In this document: in pieces, positions 32,856 through 41,632 of the stretch
Layout of the letters: every line of letters starts with the position of its first letter
Numbering within the stretch: the first letter of the stretch is position 1
Virus record (IMG/VR): IMGVR_UViG_3300044729_003379
Location: 1 to 64,000 of that record
Direction: 5' to 3' (one strand)
Origin: a virus
DNA: 64,000 nucleotides
The notes under the pieces: model-generated
What the model was told of the DNA's origin: nothing
What the model saw: the letters and a program-made list of their open reading frames with translations, nothing else
Database searches by the model: none
Translations under genes and position numbers: made by a program

Positions 32856-32858
32856 ATT

Positions 32859-35426
32859 ATGCCTAATTATGTAAATAACGCACCTTTGGGTTCTGCTTTT
32901 GGCGGAAAAATAGCTACATTAAATTATAACTATTCTCCAAACGAGGGTCCATCTTCAGCAACAATTACAATAGTTAGTGAAAATAATAGATATATAGAAC
33001 CTATTCTTCTTTCTAATTTTAATATTCCAATTTTAAATATTCCAATGGTGATTGTTGAGGTTCAATATAATGACGACAGCACAGCAAGAACATTACAAAT
33101 AGAATTGATTGATAAAACCTCTTTATATCTTGATACTAATTTAATTCTTGTTAATGGTGTTCATTCATCAGGTGTAGAAGGTAATTCTAGCTCTTCAAAT
33201 TCTTTTCATTTTTATCCAAAAACAACAGGAACAATTAATAATAATTCATTTGGTAATAAGGGAAGGCTTTCTATAACTTCGGGAGGAAGTGGTGGAAGAA
33301 ATTGTAGGTATATAGGTGGACTTAGAAGCACAGTAAAAGTTTCATCTGCTTGGGATGGGGATACCCAATTATTTAAAAATAATACACAACCATATACAAC
33401 AGTTGTTTTTCAAGACAATAAATTCAGACAAGATTTAAGTGGAAAAAAAGCAGGTTCAATACTTCCAATTTTTCAAAAATTTGGAGATACTAGCAATTTT
33501 GAAGTTTCAAATGAATGGGGCTATACTTTTAATCAATTATGTAATAATATTTCTATTCCAATAAGGAATAAACCAAATATTAACGATAATTATTATTTTA
33601 ATCAAGCTGGAACATGTAGATCTGTATTATCTGGTGTTCTTTCTTCTTTAGGAAAGAGTTTTTACATTAATCCTTTTGATGGAAGTATAAATATCATTGA
33701 TAATGGTTTTATTAATCAGATTAATAGAACATTATCTTTAAAATATACTTCTTTACTCAAAGAGTCTTTTTCTGATAATTCTATTACATCTATAAATATA
33801 AAAAAGTCATGTAAAGAAACCACAGGAAGACATACTGTATTAACTGGTTCTTATGAAAACAATGTAGATAAATCAGGAGGTGGGGGTTCTGGAGATACAA
33901 ATATTCCAGATAAACCACAATATAGAACATTTTATAAATATTCAAATGTTGACGTTATTTCTCCAAGTGAAAGAAAGTTTTTCCAAAAAATACTTCCTTT
34001 GTTTTGGTTTAATTTTTCACAAAGATCTGTTGATGATTTTATTTATGCATTAGCAAAATTAGAAGATCCTACTACTTGGTCAGAAAAAAGTGGTGATGAA
34101 TCAATTTATTCTGGAAATACAGATTCTAATGGAAACACCATGATAGATAAAACAAATCCAAAAGCAACTTTAAGACCTTCTGATTTAAATAAATCTGGAG
34201 AAGATTTAGAGGCTTTATTAAGTTCTGAATATATAAGCATAATGTTGGAAAATATTTCAAGCGGAAATATTCCAGACAAATTTGATTTAAATCAAGAGAT
34301 TGATATATACCCAAATACTAGAAGAGCAAAAGTTGGAGAAAATTTTACACTTAATGCTGCTGCTGTTTCTCCTTATGAAAAAATATCACCATATATTGAA
34401 GGTATAAACATGGCTTTATTTACTCTTCATGTTACTAAACCAATTTCAAAGAAAAAAGCCCTATCTATGAATTGGGCAAGTCCATCTAGTGGGCAAAAAG
34501 ACCCAATTAATAATAATATAAAAATAGCTGGTCCATATGCATCTGATACAAAAATATCAGATATTCCAGAATTAGCTCCATTAAATTTTATTCTTTCTAG
34601 ATTTGGAAAAGAAACAAAAATAACAATAGGTAAAATGGCAAAAGATGCTGCTGGAAATTTTAGATCTAACCAATCTGGAGATGTTTCAACAGGTTATCAT
34701 TTTATAGCAATAAAAGACATTGCTGCTATTCTTCCTAAGAATTTAGGAACAATTCCAAATGACATTATTAAATCTATTGAAATGAATGTTTTTTCAAGCG
34801 CACCAATAAATGAAAGTTCAACTGGTCCTATTTTGGCTCTAACAAAAAGAGGACAAACAAGTATAAAAAATATCGCAGAAAAAAATGCTCAAATATTTCA
34901 AGAAATTGTTGACAATATAAGAAGGTCTACAAATACAAATTTTAGAATTCCATATACTAAACTAGATGAAAATGACGCTTCTTATGAATATCCAGATAAT
35001 ACAGCATCTGAACCAGAATTACCAGAGGTAAAATCAATAAGAACAATACCAACAAAGCAACCAACATCTGGAGATGCTGGTATGACAAAAATTGAATTAG
35101 ATACTTACCAAGGTTCAATAGAAGATCTTAGTTATATTGATGATAGTTTCTTTAAAGAAACTCCGGGTCCATCTTTTGAAGCTTCAATTACTTTTTTTAG
35201 ACCTCCAATAAAATCTGATTTAGATGTTTTTTCTGGTTTGTCTTCAATTTCTTGCTCATTTAAAGGAGATGGAGTAGAGACTAATGTTTCATATAGCACT
35301 AGAAATTATTTAAACATGGATAAATCTTTAGTTCAACAGCTTACAAGAGGAAGCTCTATTCCTGCTCCAAGATTTGGTCCAAATTTTATAAATAAACCAG
35401 CATTTATAAAAAATAGAAAATCATAA
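32859..35426 (+). CDS. Large tail tip/hub-type protein
   Basis: 855 residues. The N-terminal 100 residues (LGSAFGGKIATLNYNYSPNE, then ATITIVSENN) are strand-rich and hub-like. A central part contains SVLSGVLSSLGKSFYINPFDGSINI, similar in style to the domain of tail hub proteins that handles a bound loop. A Ser/Gly linker (GGGGSGDTN) separates the C-terminal half. It ends the plus-strand virion block and its last six bases overlap the convergent minus-strand gene. It is probably the central hub or receptor-binding platform. Confidence 0.55.
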   Translation: MPNYVNNAPLGSAFGGKIATLNYNYSPNEGPSSATITIVSENNRYIEPILLSNFNIPILNIPMVIVEVQYNDDSTARTLQIELIDKTSLYLDTNLILVNGVHSSGVEGNSSSSNSFHFYPKTTGTINNNSFGNKGRLSITSGGSGGRNCRYIGGLRSTVKVSSAWDGDTQLFKNNTQPYTTVVFQDNKFRQDLSGKKAGSILPIFQKFGDTSNFEVSNEWGYTFNQLCNNISIPIRNKPNINDNYYFNQAGTCRSVLSGVLSSLGKSFYINPFDGSINIIDNGFINQINRTLSLKYTSLLKESFSDNSITSINIKKSCKETTGRHTVLTGSYENNVDKSGGGGSGDTNIPDKPQYRTFYKYSNVDVISPSERKFFQKILPLFWFNFSQRSVDDFIYALAKLEDPTTWSEKSGDESIYSGNTDSNGNTMIDKTNPKATLRPSDLNKSGEDLEALLSSEYISIMLENISSGNIPDKFDLNQEIDIYPNTRRAKVGENFTLNAAAVSPYEKISPYIEGINMALFTLHVTKPISKKKALSMNWASPSSGQKDPINNNIKIAGPYASDTKISDIPELAPLNFILSRFGKETKITIGKMAKDAAGNFRSNQSGDVSTGYHFIAIKDIAAILPKNLGTIPNDIIKSIEMNVFSSAPINESSTGPILALTKRGQTSIKNIAEKNAQIFQEIVDNIRRSTNTNFRIPYTKLDENDASYEYPDNTASEPELPEVKSIRTIPTKQPTSGDAGMTKIELDTYQGSIEDLSYIDDSFFKETPGPSFEASITFFRPPIKSDLDVFSGLSSISCSFKGDGVETNVSYSTRNYLNMDKSLVQQLTRGSSIPAPRFGPNFINKPAFIKNRKS

Positions 35427-36281
35427 TATCCAAGAGTTTTCAGTTTTTTCAATTTCTTGAAAGTTATGATTTAAGAAGTGATATCTATAAAAGTTTTTCC
35501 AAACTCTGTGCGAGTTTATAAATGTTTTAAAAGTATCATAATCCATTTCTTTCAAGAAATAAATGAATCCTTTTAGAGATTCTAAGCTATTTGTATCAAA
35601 ACCCTTTGAAACAGCTTCGCTTCTAATAAACTGTCTTATCATTTCTGCTCTTTGAAATTGCTCAAATTGATTTTCCAATCCCAAAAGCAAATGATTTGAT
35701 CTTCCATAAATCCAAGCGTATTTAGCTTCATGATTTATTTTGTTATCAAAAGGTCTACCTCCCTCTTCTCCATCTTTTATTCTCCAAGTGATTTCTTTCT
35801 TACTTTCATCGTGGGTGTTTTTGATATCTATAGCCTGTTGTTGTGCGCCTACTAAACCCCAATGAGGACTTCCATTAAAAACCATAGAATCATTCCATTT
35901 GAAGGCAAAACCCTTTCCATAATTAAAAATAGACTTTATTCCATTGAAATCGTGGGCATAAATCCACTCTTTTATGTTTCTTGCCCATTTTTGATTAATT
36001 CTTTCCATAGAATCCCTCAAGATGAACCAATCACCGTTCTTCATTGGCCCTTCTCGTAAGAAAGTATTCATCTGTAGGTCGTGATCGTTCGTCCAAGGTC
36101 TCAGGATGACAGAACCCGCTCCCTTTCTTTCTTGAAGCAATTTATAACAAGCATCGTCCTCATTGAAATCTCGACTATCATATCCAAAGATTAATCCATC
36201 AACATATTCCCAAATCGGGTCTGTTAATTCTTTGATATTTTGGTATTCATTTTTATTTGTAATTCCACAAAGATAAATCAT
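35421..36281 (-). CDS. Glycosyltransferase-like protein
   Basis: 286 residues from the ATG at 36281. This start has a rare good SD (GGGAGG, seven bases before the ATG) inside the end of the upstream gene. The sequence (MIYLCGITNKNEYQN, ELTDPIWEYVDGLIFGYDS, KNGDWFILRDSMERI) looks like a GT-A family 2 fold in which the usual DxD is replaced by LRDSMER. Last gene of the minus-strand sugar/nucleotide operon. The substrate is unknown; it may not be catalytic. Confidence 0.55.
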   Translation of the reverse strand: MIYLCGITNKNEYQNIKELTDPIWEYVDGLIFGYDSRDFNEDDACYKLLQERKGAGSVILRPWTNDHDLQMNTFLREGPMKNGDWFILRDSMERINQKWARNIKEWIYAHDFNGIKSIFNYGKGFAFKWNDSMVFNGSPHWGLVGAQQQAIDIKNTHDESKKEITWRIKDGEEGGRPFDNKINHEAKYAWIYGRSNHLLLGLENQFEQFQRAEMIRQFIRSEAVSKGFDTNSLESLKGFIYFLKEMDYDTFKTFINSHRVWKNFYRYHFLNHNFQEIEKTENSWIL

Positions 36282-36283
36282 AA

Positions 36284-37072
36284 TCAATCCTCCCAATATT
36301 TAAAAACGTGGTCTTTCCATCCAAACGGAACTTCTCCGTTTTCTGGCCAATTTCCAGAAATAGCCTTTTCCCATTGCTCATCGCTTAGTGGGGGAAAAGA
36401 GTATTTTTCTTTTGGAGTTTTTAAACAGATGAGTTGTTTGGTGTCTGTTCTGTGTTTCCACATTGATCCGTCTGGATTTGTTCTAATGCTCCACTTTCCT
36501 CTATCTATAAATGGTGGGACTTTTTGGGAGCCGATTTCATATGTAACAGAAATATAAGAAAGGCCACGCTCTTCGATGTTTTCTTGAACGCATTGTTCAG
36601 TCCATTTTATATGATCCCAAGGACCGGGACCACCAATGCTTTTTGGAATACTGTTATAAAAATCTACAGAAATAAACTGCGCCCTCTCACTGTATTTACC
36701 GTGTCCTTGATCTCCTGAGAGGTCGATGTGTGAAATTTTATATTTCTGTAATAGATTTTCAAATTCTTCTATTTCTTTTTGTGTTATTTTTGTATAGAGA
36801 AGATGATCAACTTGAATATAAAATGCGTATTTGCTTTTGCATTGAGCAAATAATTGTATTGTTCCTGCTCCACAACCAACATTTGTTGTGTTATTAATTA
36901 CCTCATCTTGATCCGACAACAACCCTTCTTCTTTAAAAGAGTCTGCATATCTTTCCCCGCCATTATTTAATATGGTAATCTTCTTGTCAAACAAGGCGTT
37001 TACTTTTAACGAAAACAACAAATCTCTCAATTCATTTTCTCTATTAAAATCAAGAATTAATATTTCAGTCAT
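36284..37072 (-). CDS. GT2-like glycosyltransferase
   Basis: 262 residues. The N-terminus MTEILILDFNRENEL and ITILNNGGERY, then NTTNVGCGAGTIQLFAQCKSKYAFYIQVDHLLY, follow the family 2 glycosyltransferase order: strand, acidic turn, donor-binding region, QVDHLL in place of DxD. It overlaps the upstream gene by 8 bases. It probably adds a sugar to a phage or host glycan together with the neighbouring GT genes. Confidence 0.65.
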   Translation of the reverse strand: MTEILILDFNRENELRDLLFSLKVNALFDKKITILNNGGERYADSFKEEGLLSDQDEVINNTTNVGCGAGTIQLFAQCKSKYAFYIQVDHLLYTKITQKEIEEFENLLQKYKISHIDLSGDQGHGKYSERAQFISVDFYNSIPKSIGGPGPWDHIKWTEQCVQENIEERGLSYISVTYEIGSQKVPPFIDRGKWSIRTNPDGSMWKHRTDTKQLICLKTPKEKYSFPPLSDEQWEKAISGNWPENGEVPFGWKDHVFKYWED

Positions 37073-37487
37073 CAGATTTTTCTCTTTTAAACAATGGGCC
37101 AGATAAGTCTACTGATATTCCATTTTTTTCTATTTTAGTTGGCTTGTCGTGAAAGTGTTTTACTTTATTTTTCTTTTGATAATCGTCAAAATACTTTCTT
37201 TTAACAGGATCTTCGTGACCAAGTTTGTCCTTTCTTTTTTCAGAAAGTTCTTTAGAAGCATCCCACAAATCTCCAACAGTTCCTTTTCTTCTTCCGGTAA
37301 TTTCTGTTGCTTTATTTAAATCAAATGGATTGATTGTTCCAATTCTTTCTGCGCTAACTTGGGGTGCGGTTAAAACTCTCTTCCACTCCAATCCTTCTTC
37401 ATCAAAATATTCGTGTTTGTCATTCATTCTTTGAATGACTTCTACATACTCGTCTTTGTTTGGGTGCTTGTAGATATAGGTTGGCAT
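37065..37487 (-). CDS. FmdB-like small protein lacking zinc cysteines
   Basis: 140 residues. MPTYIYKHPNKDEYVEVIQRM matches the strand-turn-strand start of FmdB/zinc-ribbon proteins (usually MPTYEYxC), but the Cys residues are absent. EGLEWKRVLTAPQVS and a basic helical remainder follow. Similar Cys-less small proteins occur in large marine phages. It sits between glycosyltransferase genes with 1- and 8-base overlaps. Function unknown. Confidence 0.5.
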   Translation of the reverse strand: MPTYIYKHPNKDEYVEVIQRMNDKHEYFDEEGLEWKRVLTAPQVSAERIGTINPFDLNKATEITGRRKGTVGDLWDASKELSEKRKDKLGHEDPVKRKYFDDYQKKNKVKHFHDKPTKIEKNGISVDLSGPLFKREKSDD

Positions 37488-38593
37488 TATAATTGTTTTG
37501 CAATGTTTAAAATGCTATTGACTGTTTTTTCGTATGTGAAAAATTCGCGAAGTTCTTTTCCGCTATCTTCTTTGTAATTATTTAAAAAGATATCTTCAGA
37601 TTCTTTGATTGCGGCAGAAATAGATTCTGGTTTAAAGTAATGAAAACAACCTTGGTTATATTCCATTCCACGATGGAAGAAAACCCCATCATAACATTCT
37701 TCGATTCCACTCGGTTCAAGTTTAATTAAATTTGAATTACTAAATTCGTTAACCCAATCTAGATGTGCGCCACCCAATCCGACCACACAAACCTTATTCA
37801 TACAAGCAGCGTTAAAGCTTGGAAGATTCCATCCCTCATTCCCACAACATCCAGAAAGATCAATGTCAATAGAATTAATGAATTGATTTACTTGTGAATT
37901 TGTTTCAAGAGTGGGTAGAAAGTTGATATTACTGTAGTGCTTTCCTTCTAGGGTATTGATGATTATTTGATCAAAGGTTTCTTTTGGAAAGAAGGGGTTA
38001 TTGATTAGGCATGTTAACTGATATTTGTTGTTGTTACCATAAAGCTTCAACCACTCTCTAATTACAGTCTGTGTATTTTTTCTCTTTTCTAATTTTCCAC
38101 AAATTCCGAAATGAATTACGTCTGGCTTTTTTACGTCTTCAACATAAAAATCTTCATCGAAACCAAGAGGCACGAAATAAAATTTGTCTGGATTTACTTT
38201 TCCAGTCTTTAAGAAAGCGTCAATAGCTTCGGTGGAGGAAAAAATAACAGCATCTTGTTGATTTACAAGATTAATTTCTGTTTCTGTTGGCATATCAACC
38301 TCATAAAACGAGAAAAGAATTTGCTTTTTTGCAACCCTTCTTTCACAACCGTTGATATGCCAAACTTTTAAAGCGATATCTTCTGCGCTAAATTCTTTAT
38401 TGAAGTTTTGTATTTTATTAACAATCTCTCTTTTGAGATTTTCATTTGCGCGATCAAAAGATTGAAAGGAAATTTGGTTTACACATTGAGGTAAACACAT
38501 TGATTTTAATTCACCTCTCCTTGATAATTCTCTTGCAATGTTGAATGTAACGTTTCCAAGAGATAGGTTATTGATTGGTCCTTCAAGAATCAT
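37487..38593 (-). CDS. Family 4-type glycosyltransferase
   Basis: 368 residues. A GT-B fold is indicated by FYFVPLGFDEDFYV and HFGICGKLEKRKNTQTVIREWLKLYG (the donor-domain start after the linker), then IDIDLSGCCGNEGWNLPSFNAACMNKVCVVG, where the acidic residue of NEGWNLPSFNA takes the place of the E-x7-E motif. It overlaps the sigma-like gene by 4 bases. It probably transfers a hexose to a surface glycan or a virion protein. Confidence 0.75.
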   Translation of the reverse strand: MILEGPINNLSLGNVTFNIARELSRRGELKSMCLPQCVNQISFQSFDRANENLKREIVNKIQNFNKEFSAEDIALKVWHINGCERRVAKKQILFSFYEVDMPTETEINLVNQQDAVIFSSTEAIDAFLKTGKVNPDKFYFVPLGFDEDFYVEDVKKPDVIHFGICGKLEKRKNTQTVIREWLKLYGNNNKYQLTCLINNPFFPKETFDQIIINTLEGKHYSNINFLPTLETNSQVNQFINSIDIDLSGCCGNEGWNLPSFNAACMNKVCVVGLGGAHLDWVNEFSNSNLIKLEPSGIEECYDGVFFHRGMEYNQGCFHYFKPESISAAIKESEDIFLNNYKEDSGKELREFFTYEKTVNSILNIAKQL

Positions 38594-39159
38594 GATATTG
38601 TATCCTTTATTTCTTTTAAAATTGTTTTACCTATTTGTTCTATTCTTTGTGGCTTTAAATTAAATTGATCAGCAATGTCTATAAGCTTTCTTTCTTTTTG
38701 AAATCTTTCGTAAAAGATTTTGCAATCTCTTTCGCAAAACTTCTTTTTCACAACGTTATCAATTATAGAGCAGATTTCCTTTTTTTCAAGCTCATGAACA
38801 ATTGATTTGTTGTCTTCTATATTGTTTACATCAAGCTCTAAATCGTCAATAAATTCTTTGTCTGCCTTTTTGTTTTCTGAGGTTCTTTTTGATTTGCATT
38901 TATACTTGGTTATGTTTGCAAGCCAAGTATGAAATTGAGATTTCTCATTAGAGAAGGAGGAAATTGCATCCCAGAAAAATGAATATTTGTCTTCAAGAAT
39001 TTCCTGCATCCAAAAATTCTTTCTATTTTGAGGACAATATCTTGATACCGTGTCTACAAAAATTCCAGAGTGTCTTTCTATTAGTTCGTTAAAGGCTTCG
39101 TTGCTTTGTTCTTCCTTCGCCATTCTGACCAATTCATTGTCATCCAAATCTATAATCAT
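38590..39159 (-). CDS. Sigma-70-like (ECF-type) factor
   Basis: 189 residues. Residues 1-95 resemble sigma region 2 (DDNELVRMAKEEQSNEAFNELIERH, then FWDAISSFSNEKSQFHTWLANITKYKCKSK, the helix that binds core and the -10). Residues about 125-185 resemble region 4 with a helix-turn-helix (LIDIADQFNLKPQRIEQIGKTI). This is the second sigma-like protein of the window. It is in an operon with dUTPase and dNMP kinase, so it may serve early-to-middle switching. Which promoters it reads is unknown. Confidence 0.65.
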   Translation of the reverse strand: MIIDLDDNELVRMAKEEQSNEAFNELIERHSGIFVDTVSRYCPQNRKNFWMQEILEDKYSFFWDAISSFSNEKSQFHTWLANITKYKCKSKRTSENKKADKEFIDDLELDVNNIEDNKSIVHELEKKEICSIIDNVVKKKFCERDCKIFYERFQKERKLIDIADQFNLKPQRIEQIGKTILKEIKDTIS

Positions 39160-39767
39160 AAGAAAAATCCAATGTATTTATCTAAAATTTCCTTGCATTT
39201 TTTAGAGATCTCAGAATTCATCTTACTTTCTTCTTCAAAAGAAGCAATAGAAATAACCTCTGACGCGGCTTTTGCCAATAATGGTTCGTTTTTCTTTTCG
39301 AATTCATTATTTGGCTTAATAGGTTTTCCGTCAATTGCTTTTCTTTTTAAATGAATATGCAATCCCTTATTTTCCTTCACCCAAAATGATTCATCTTTTT
39401 CTTCTGATGCAAATCTTAAATCACTAACAATGCAAACGTCAATATCTGACATTGTGTTTAGTTTTTTACACAGATAATCGATCCAATATTGATTATTTGT
39501 CATGTTTCTTCTGATATTTCCATGAGCAATCAACAAGGGTCGAATTAGCTCCTTTTCTTTTGGATCTTCGGTCCAAACGGAGATTCCGTATTTTTCTTGA
39601 ACAAACTCTTCAAGCTCCTGTCGGACGCCTTCTGCAAAAGAAAATTGTTTGCATCTTAAATTTGGAAACTCCCTTCCAATATCAATTATCATTTGTCGAG
39701 TAAATGAATCTTTCCCAACTCTTGCTGGGCCAGAGAAAGCAATTATTTTTTGTTTTACTTTTTGCAT
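39156..39767 (-). CDS. Deoxynucleoside monophosphate kinase
   Basis: 203 residues from the Met of MQKVKQKIIAF at 39767; the longer frame starts inside dUTPase and is rejected. The P-loop is GPARVGKDS (about residues 12-20), then FSFAEGVRQELEEF, a lid-like basic region, and CIVSDLRFASE, which is the acidic motif of T4 gp1-type dNMP kinases. It phosphorylates dNMPs, including the dUMP-derived dTMP pathway products, next to dUTPase. Confidence 0.8.
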   Translation of the reverse strand: MQKVKQKIIAFSGPARVGKDSFTRQMIIDIGREFPNLRCKQFSFAEGVRQELEEFVQEKYGISVWTEDPKEKELIRPLLIAHGNIRRNMTNNQYWIDYLCKKLNTMSDIDVCIVSDLRFASEEKDESFWVKENKGLHIHLKRKAIDGKPIKPNNEFEKKNEPLLAKAASEVISIASFEEESKMNSEISKKCKEILDKYIGFFL

Positions 39768-39774
39768 AATCAAA

Positions 39775-40257
39775 TTATTTACCAGTTGAACCAAAACCTC
39801 CATGCCCTCTGTTGGAGTCGGATAATGCTGTTGCAGGATACAAGACTGATTCAACTTCTTTAAAGAAGAAGAGTTGGGCTATTTTATCTCCTTTTTTGTA
39901 AATGTATTTTTCATCGATTCTGATATCGATACTATAAGAATTTTCCGATAGACAAAAATCAGTTTCCGAAGGTAAGTATCGGAACCTTAGTTTAATTTCC
40001 CCTCTGTAATTGTTGTCTATGATTGCAGGAGAATTAGCCAACATTAAGCGAGTGTTACTGATGCTACTTCTTGGCACAATTAATGCATGAACGTCTTTGC
40101 TTAGTGGGTTGATAAATAGATTTGTGCCATATTCGATATACCTTCTTTCTGGATCGAAAAAAGGATCTGTTGACGCCACTAGATCGTATCCAAGGTCTCC
40201 CGGCCTTGGAAGCTTGATGTTTTTGTAACCTTCTTTTAAGACAGAAATATCCTCCAT
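39775..40257 (-). CDS. dut: dUTPase
   Basis: 160 residues with all five dUTPase motifs in order: PGDLGYDL (1), PRSSISNT (2), SPAIIDNNYRGEI (3, with the catalytic Asp), KGDKIAQLFF (4) and RGHGGFGSTGK (5). Trimeric dUTPases hydrolyse dUTP to dUMP, preventing uracil incorporation. It is the first gene of the minus-strand operon, and its ATG is five bases from a -10 box (leaderless). Confidence 0.95.
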   Translation of the reverse strand: MEDISVLKEGYKNIKLPRPGDLGYDLVASTDPFFDPERRYIEYGTNLFINPLSKDVHALIVPRSSISNTRLMLANSPAIIDNNYRGEIKLRFRYLPSETDFCLSENSYSIDIRIDEKYIYKKGDKIAQLFFFKEVESVLYPATALSDSNRGHGGFGSTGK

Positions 40258-40262
40258 ATGGG

Positions 40263-40291
40263 AGATTAGTATAGTTTTAGCAAAAAGTCAA
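40263..40291 (-). promoter_or_regulatory. Leaderless promoter of the dUTPase operon
   Basis: Minus strand: TTGACT (40291-40286), 17-bp spacer, TAATCT (40268-40263), five bases to the ATG. An overlapping TATACT (40273-40268) is too close to the -35 (12 bp) but could act with another upstream element. Confidence 0.7.
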
Positions 40292-40324
40292 GAAGTTTTT
40301 TCAGAAAAATAATTAATTTTTTAC

Positions 40325-40353
40325 TTGACAAACCCAAAAATATCCCATATAAT
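40325..40353 (+). promoter_or_regulatory. Perfect consensus promoter reading into repeats
   Basis: TTGACA (40325-40330), 17-bp spacer, TATAAT (40348-40353). No ORF starts within the next 260 bases. The first transcribed bases are the GTTACGTCGTAACA repeats and hairpins, so it could make a structured leader or a small RNA. Confidence 0.8.
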
Positions 40354-40357
40354 ACGT

Positions 40358-40545
40358 CACATAGACGACGTAAATGTTACGTCGTAACAGTTACGTCGTA
40401 ACAGTTACGATACTATATAATATATTTATGTTGCGAGCTTGCGAGCAACATGGTAGCGAACGAAGAGAGCTACCATAATACGTCACAACGACGACGTAAC
40501 GTATACGACGCATCGTTACGTCTATGTAACGTAATTGCGTCGTAT
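40358..40545. repeat. GTTACG/CGTAAC repeat and hairpin region
   Basis: GTTACGTCGTAACA is tandemly repeated at 40376-40389 and 40390-40403, with a third partial copy; each unit is a GTTAC-gtc-GTAAC dyad. Hairpins follow: ATGTTGC/GCAACAT (40428-40451), ATGGTAGC/GCTACCAT (40450-40476), and GACGTAACG/CGTTACGTC (40493-40501 with 40514-40522). Together with the promoters it fills the 365-base gene-free gap 40258-40622 between the divergent dUTPase and RNR operons. Candidate origin, operator cluster or small RNA. Confidence 0.75.
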
Positions 40546-40577
40546 AAATTGAAAAATAAGATTTTTCAATTTTTCTC

Positions 40578-40606
40578 TTTACAAATCGGACTTTTTATTG
40601 TAAGAT
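40578..40606 (+). promoter_or_regulatory. Promoter of the nrdB operon
   Basis: TTTACA (40578-40583), 17-bp spacer, TAAGAT (40601-40606), 16 bases to the ATG at 40623. No clear SD (GGTG twelve bases upstream is weak). Confidence 0.65.
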
Positions 40607-40622
40607 AGGTGACGCCTAAATT

Positions 40623-41612
40623 ATGAAAGAAAAGAAGAGGGATTTGTTTGTTGAACGCGCCCATTTTAAACCATTCGATTATCCTGAGTGTGAACAGTTT
40701 TGTGATGCAATTAACGAGTCTTATTGGACGCACAAAGAATGGTCCTTTTCCCAAGATGTTCAACAGTTTCACATAGAACTTGATGATTATCAAAGAGAGA
40801 TTATTAAGAAGTGTCTCCTTCTTATTTCTCAGGTAGAAGTTTCTGTCAAAACTTTTTGGGGCAATCTGTATAGACACGTTCCTCTTCCAGAAATTAACAT
40901 GGTCGGGGCAACATTTTCGGAAAGCGAGGTCCGTCATGAAAGAGCATATTCCCACCTTCTTGAAAAACTGGGCCTCAACGAAGAATTTGAAAAGATTTAC
41001 GATATTCCAGCCGTAATTGACAGACACAATTACTTGAAAAGATACAAAGACTATTCTAACGCCAGATTAGAAGAAAAGTTTCTAAAATCAATCATCCTTT
41101 TTTCTTTATTCATTGAAAACGTGTCCTTGTTTTCTCAGTTCTTCATCATTATGTCTTTTAATAAACACAGAAAGATGTTGAAAGATATCAACAATGCTGT
41201 CGCCGCGACAAGCAAAGAAGAAGCAATTCATGGAGCCTTCGGTAGTTGGTTGATTAACCAAATCAAAGAAGAACACCCCGAATTTTTTACGGACGAACTT
41301 AAATCAATGATTGAAAATTATTGTTTAAAAGCTTTTACCGCTGAAGAAAAGGTTCTTGATTGGATTTTTGATCAAGGAGATTCTGATTTCATTAAAAAAG
41401 ACCAAGTTAAGGAATTTATCAAAAATAGATTAAATTATTCCTTGACAGGAATAGGTCTTAACGCTATATTCGAAGTAGACAAAGAAGTTATCAATAAAAC
41501 AAAGTGGTTTGATGAAGAATTGTTAAGCGATGTTCATGTTGACTTTTTCGACCAAAGACCAACCGCATATTCAAGAAAAAACAAATCAATTACCGCTGAC
41601 GATCTTTTTTGA
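40623..41612 (+). CDS. nrdB: Ribonucleotide reductase class Ia, small subunit
   Basis: 329 residues. The di-iron and radical site is visible: Glu102-x2-His105 with the tyrosyl radical Tyr109 (EVRHERAY), Glu165 (LFIENVSLF), and Glu200-x2-His203 (KEEAIHG); the first ligand is probably Glu72. The C-terminus SITADDLF is the type of acidic tail that docks into the large subunit. It supplies dNTPs together with nrdA, 20 bases downstream. Confidence 0.95.
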   Translation: MKEKKRDLFVERAHFKPFDYPECEQFCDAINESYWTHKEWSFSQDVQQFHIELDDYQREIIKKCLLLISQVEVSVKTFWGNLYRHVPLPEINMVGATFSESEVRHERAYSHLLEKLGLNEEFEKIYDIPAVIDRHNYLKRYKDYSNARLEEKFLKSIILFSLFIENVSLFSQFFIIMSFNKHRKMLKDINNAVAATSKEEAIHGAFGSWLINQIKEEHPEFFTDELKSMIENYCLKAFTAEEKVLDWIFDQGDSDFIKKDQVKEFIKNRLNYSLTGIGLNAIFEVDKEVINKTKWFDEELLSDVHVDFFDQRPTAYSRKNKSITADDLF

Positions 41613-41632
41613 TTTTTTAGATTTTAATTATT

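Noticed and set aside
40428-40476. tRNA-like element in the hairpin region
   Set aside because: The two adjacent stems do not make a cloverleaf and no T-loop or anticodon arm is visible; no tRNA was recognised by eye anywhere in the window.
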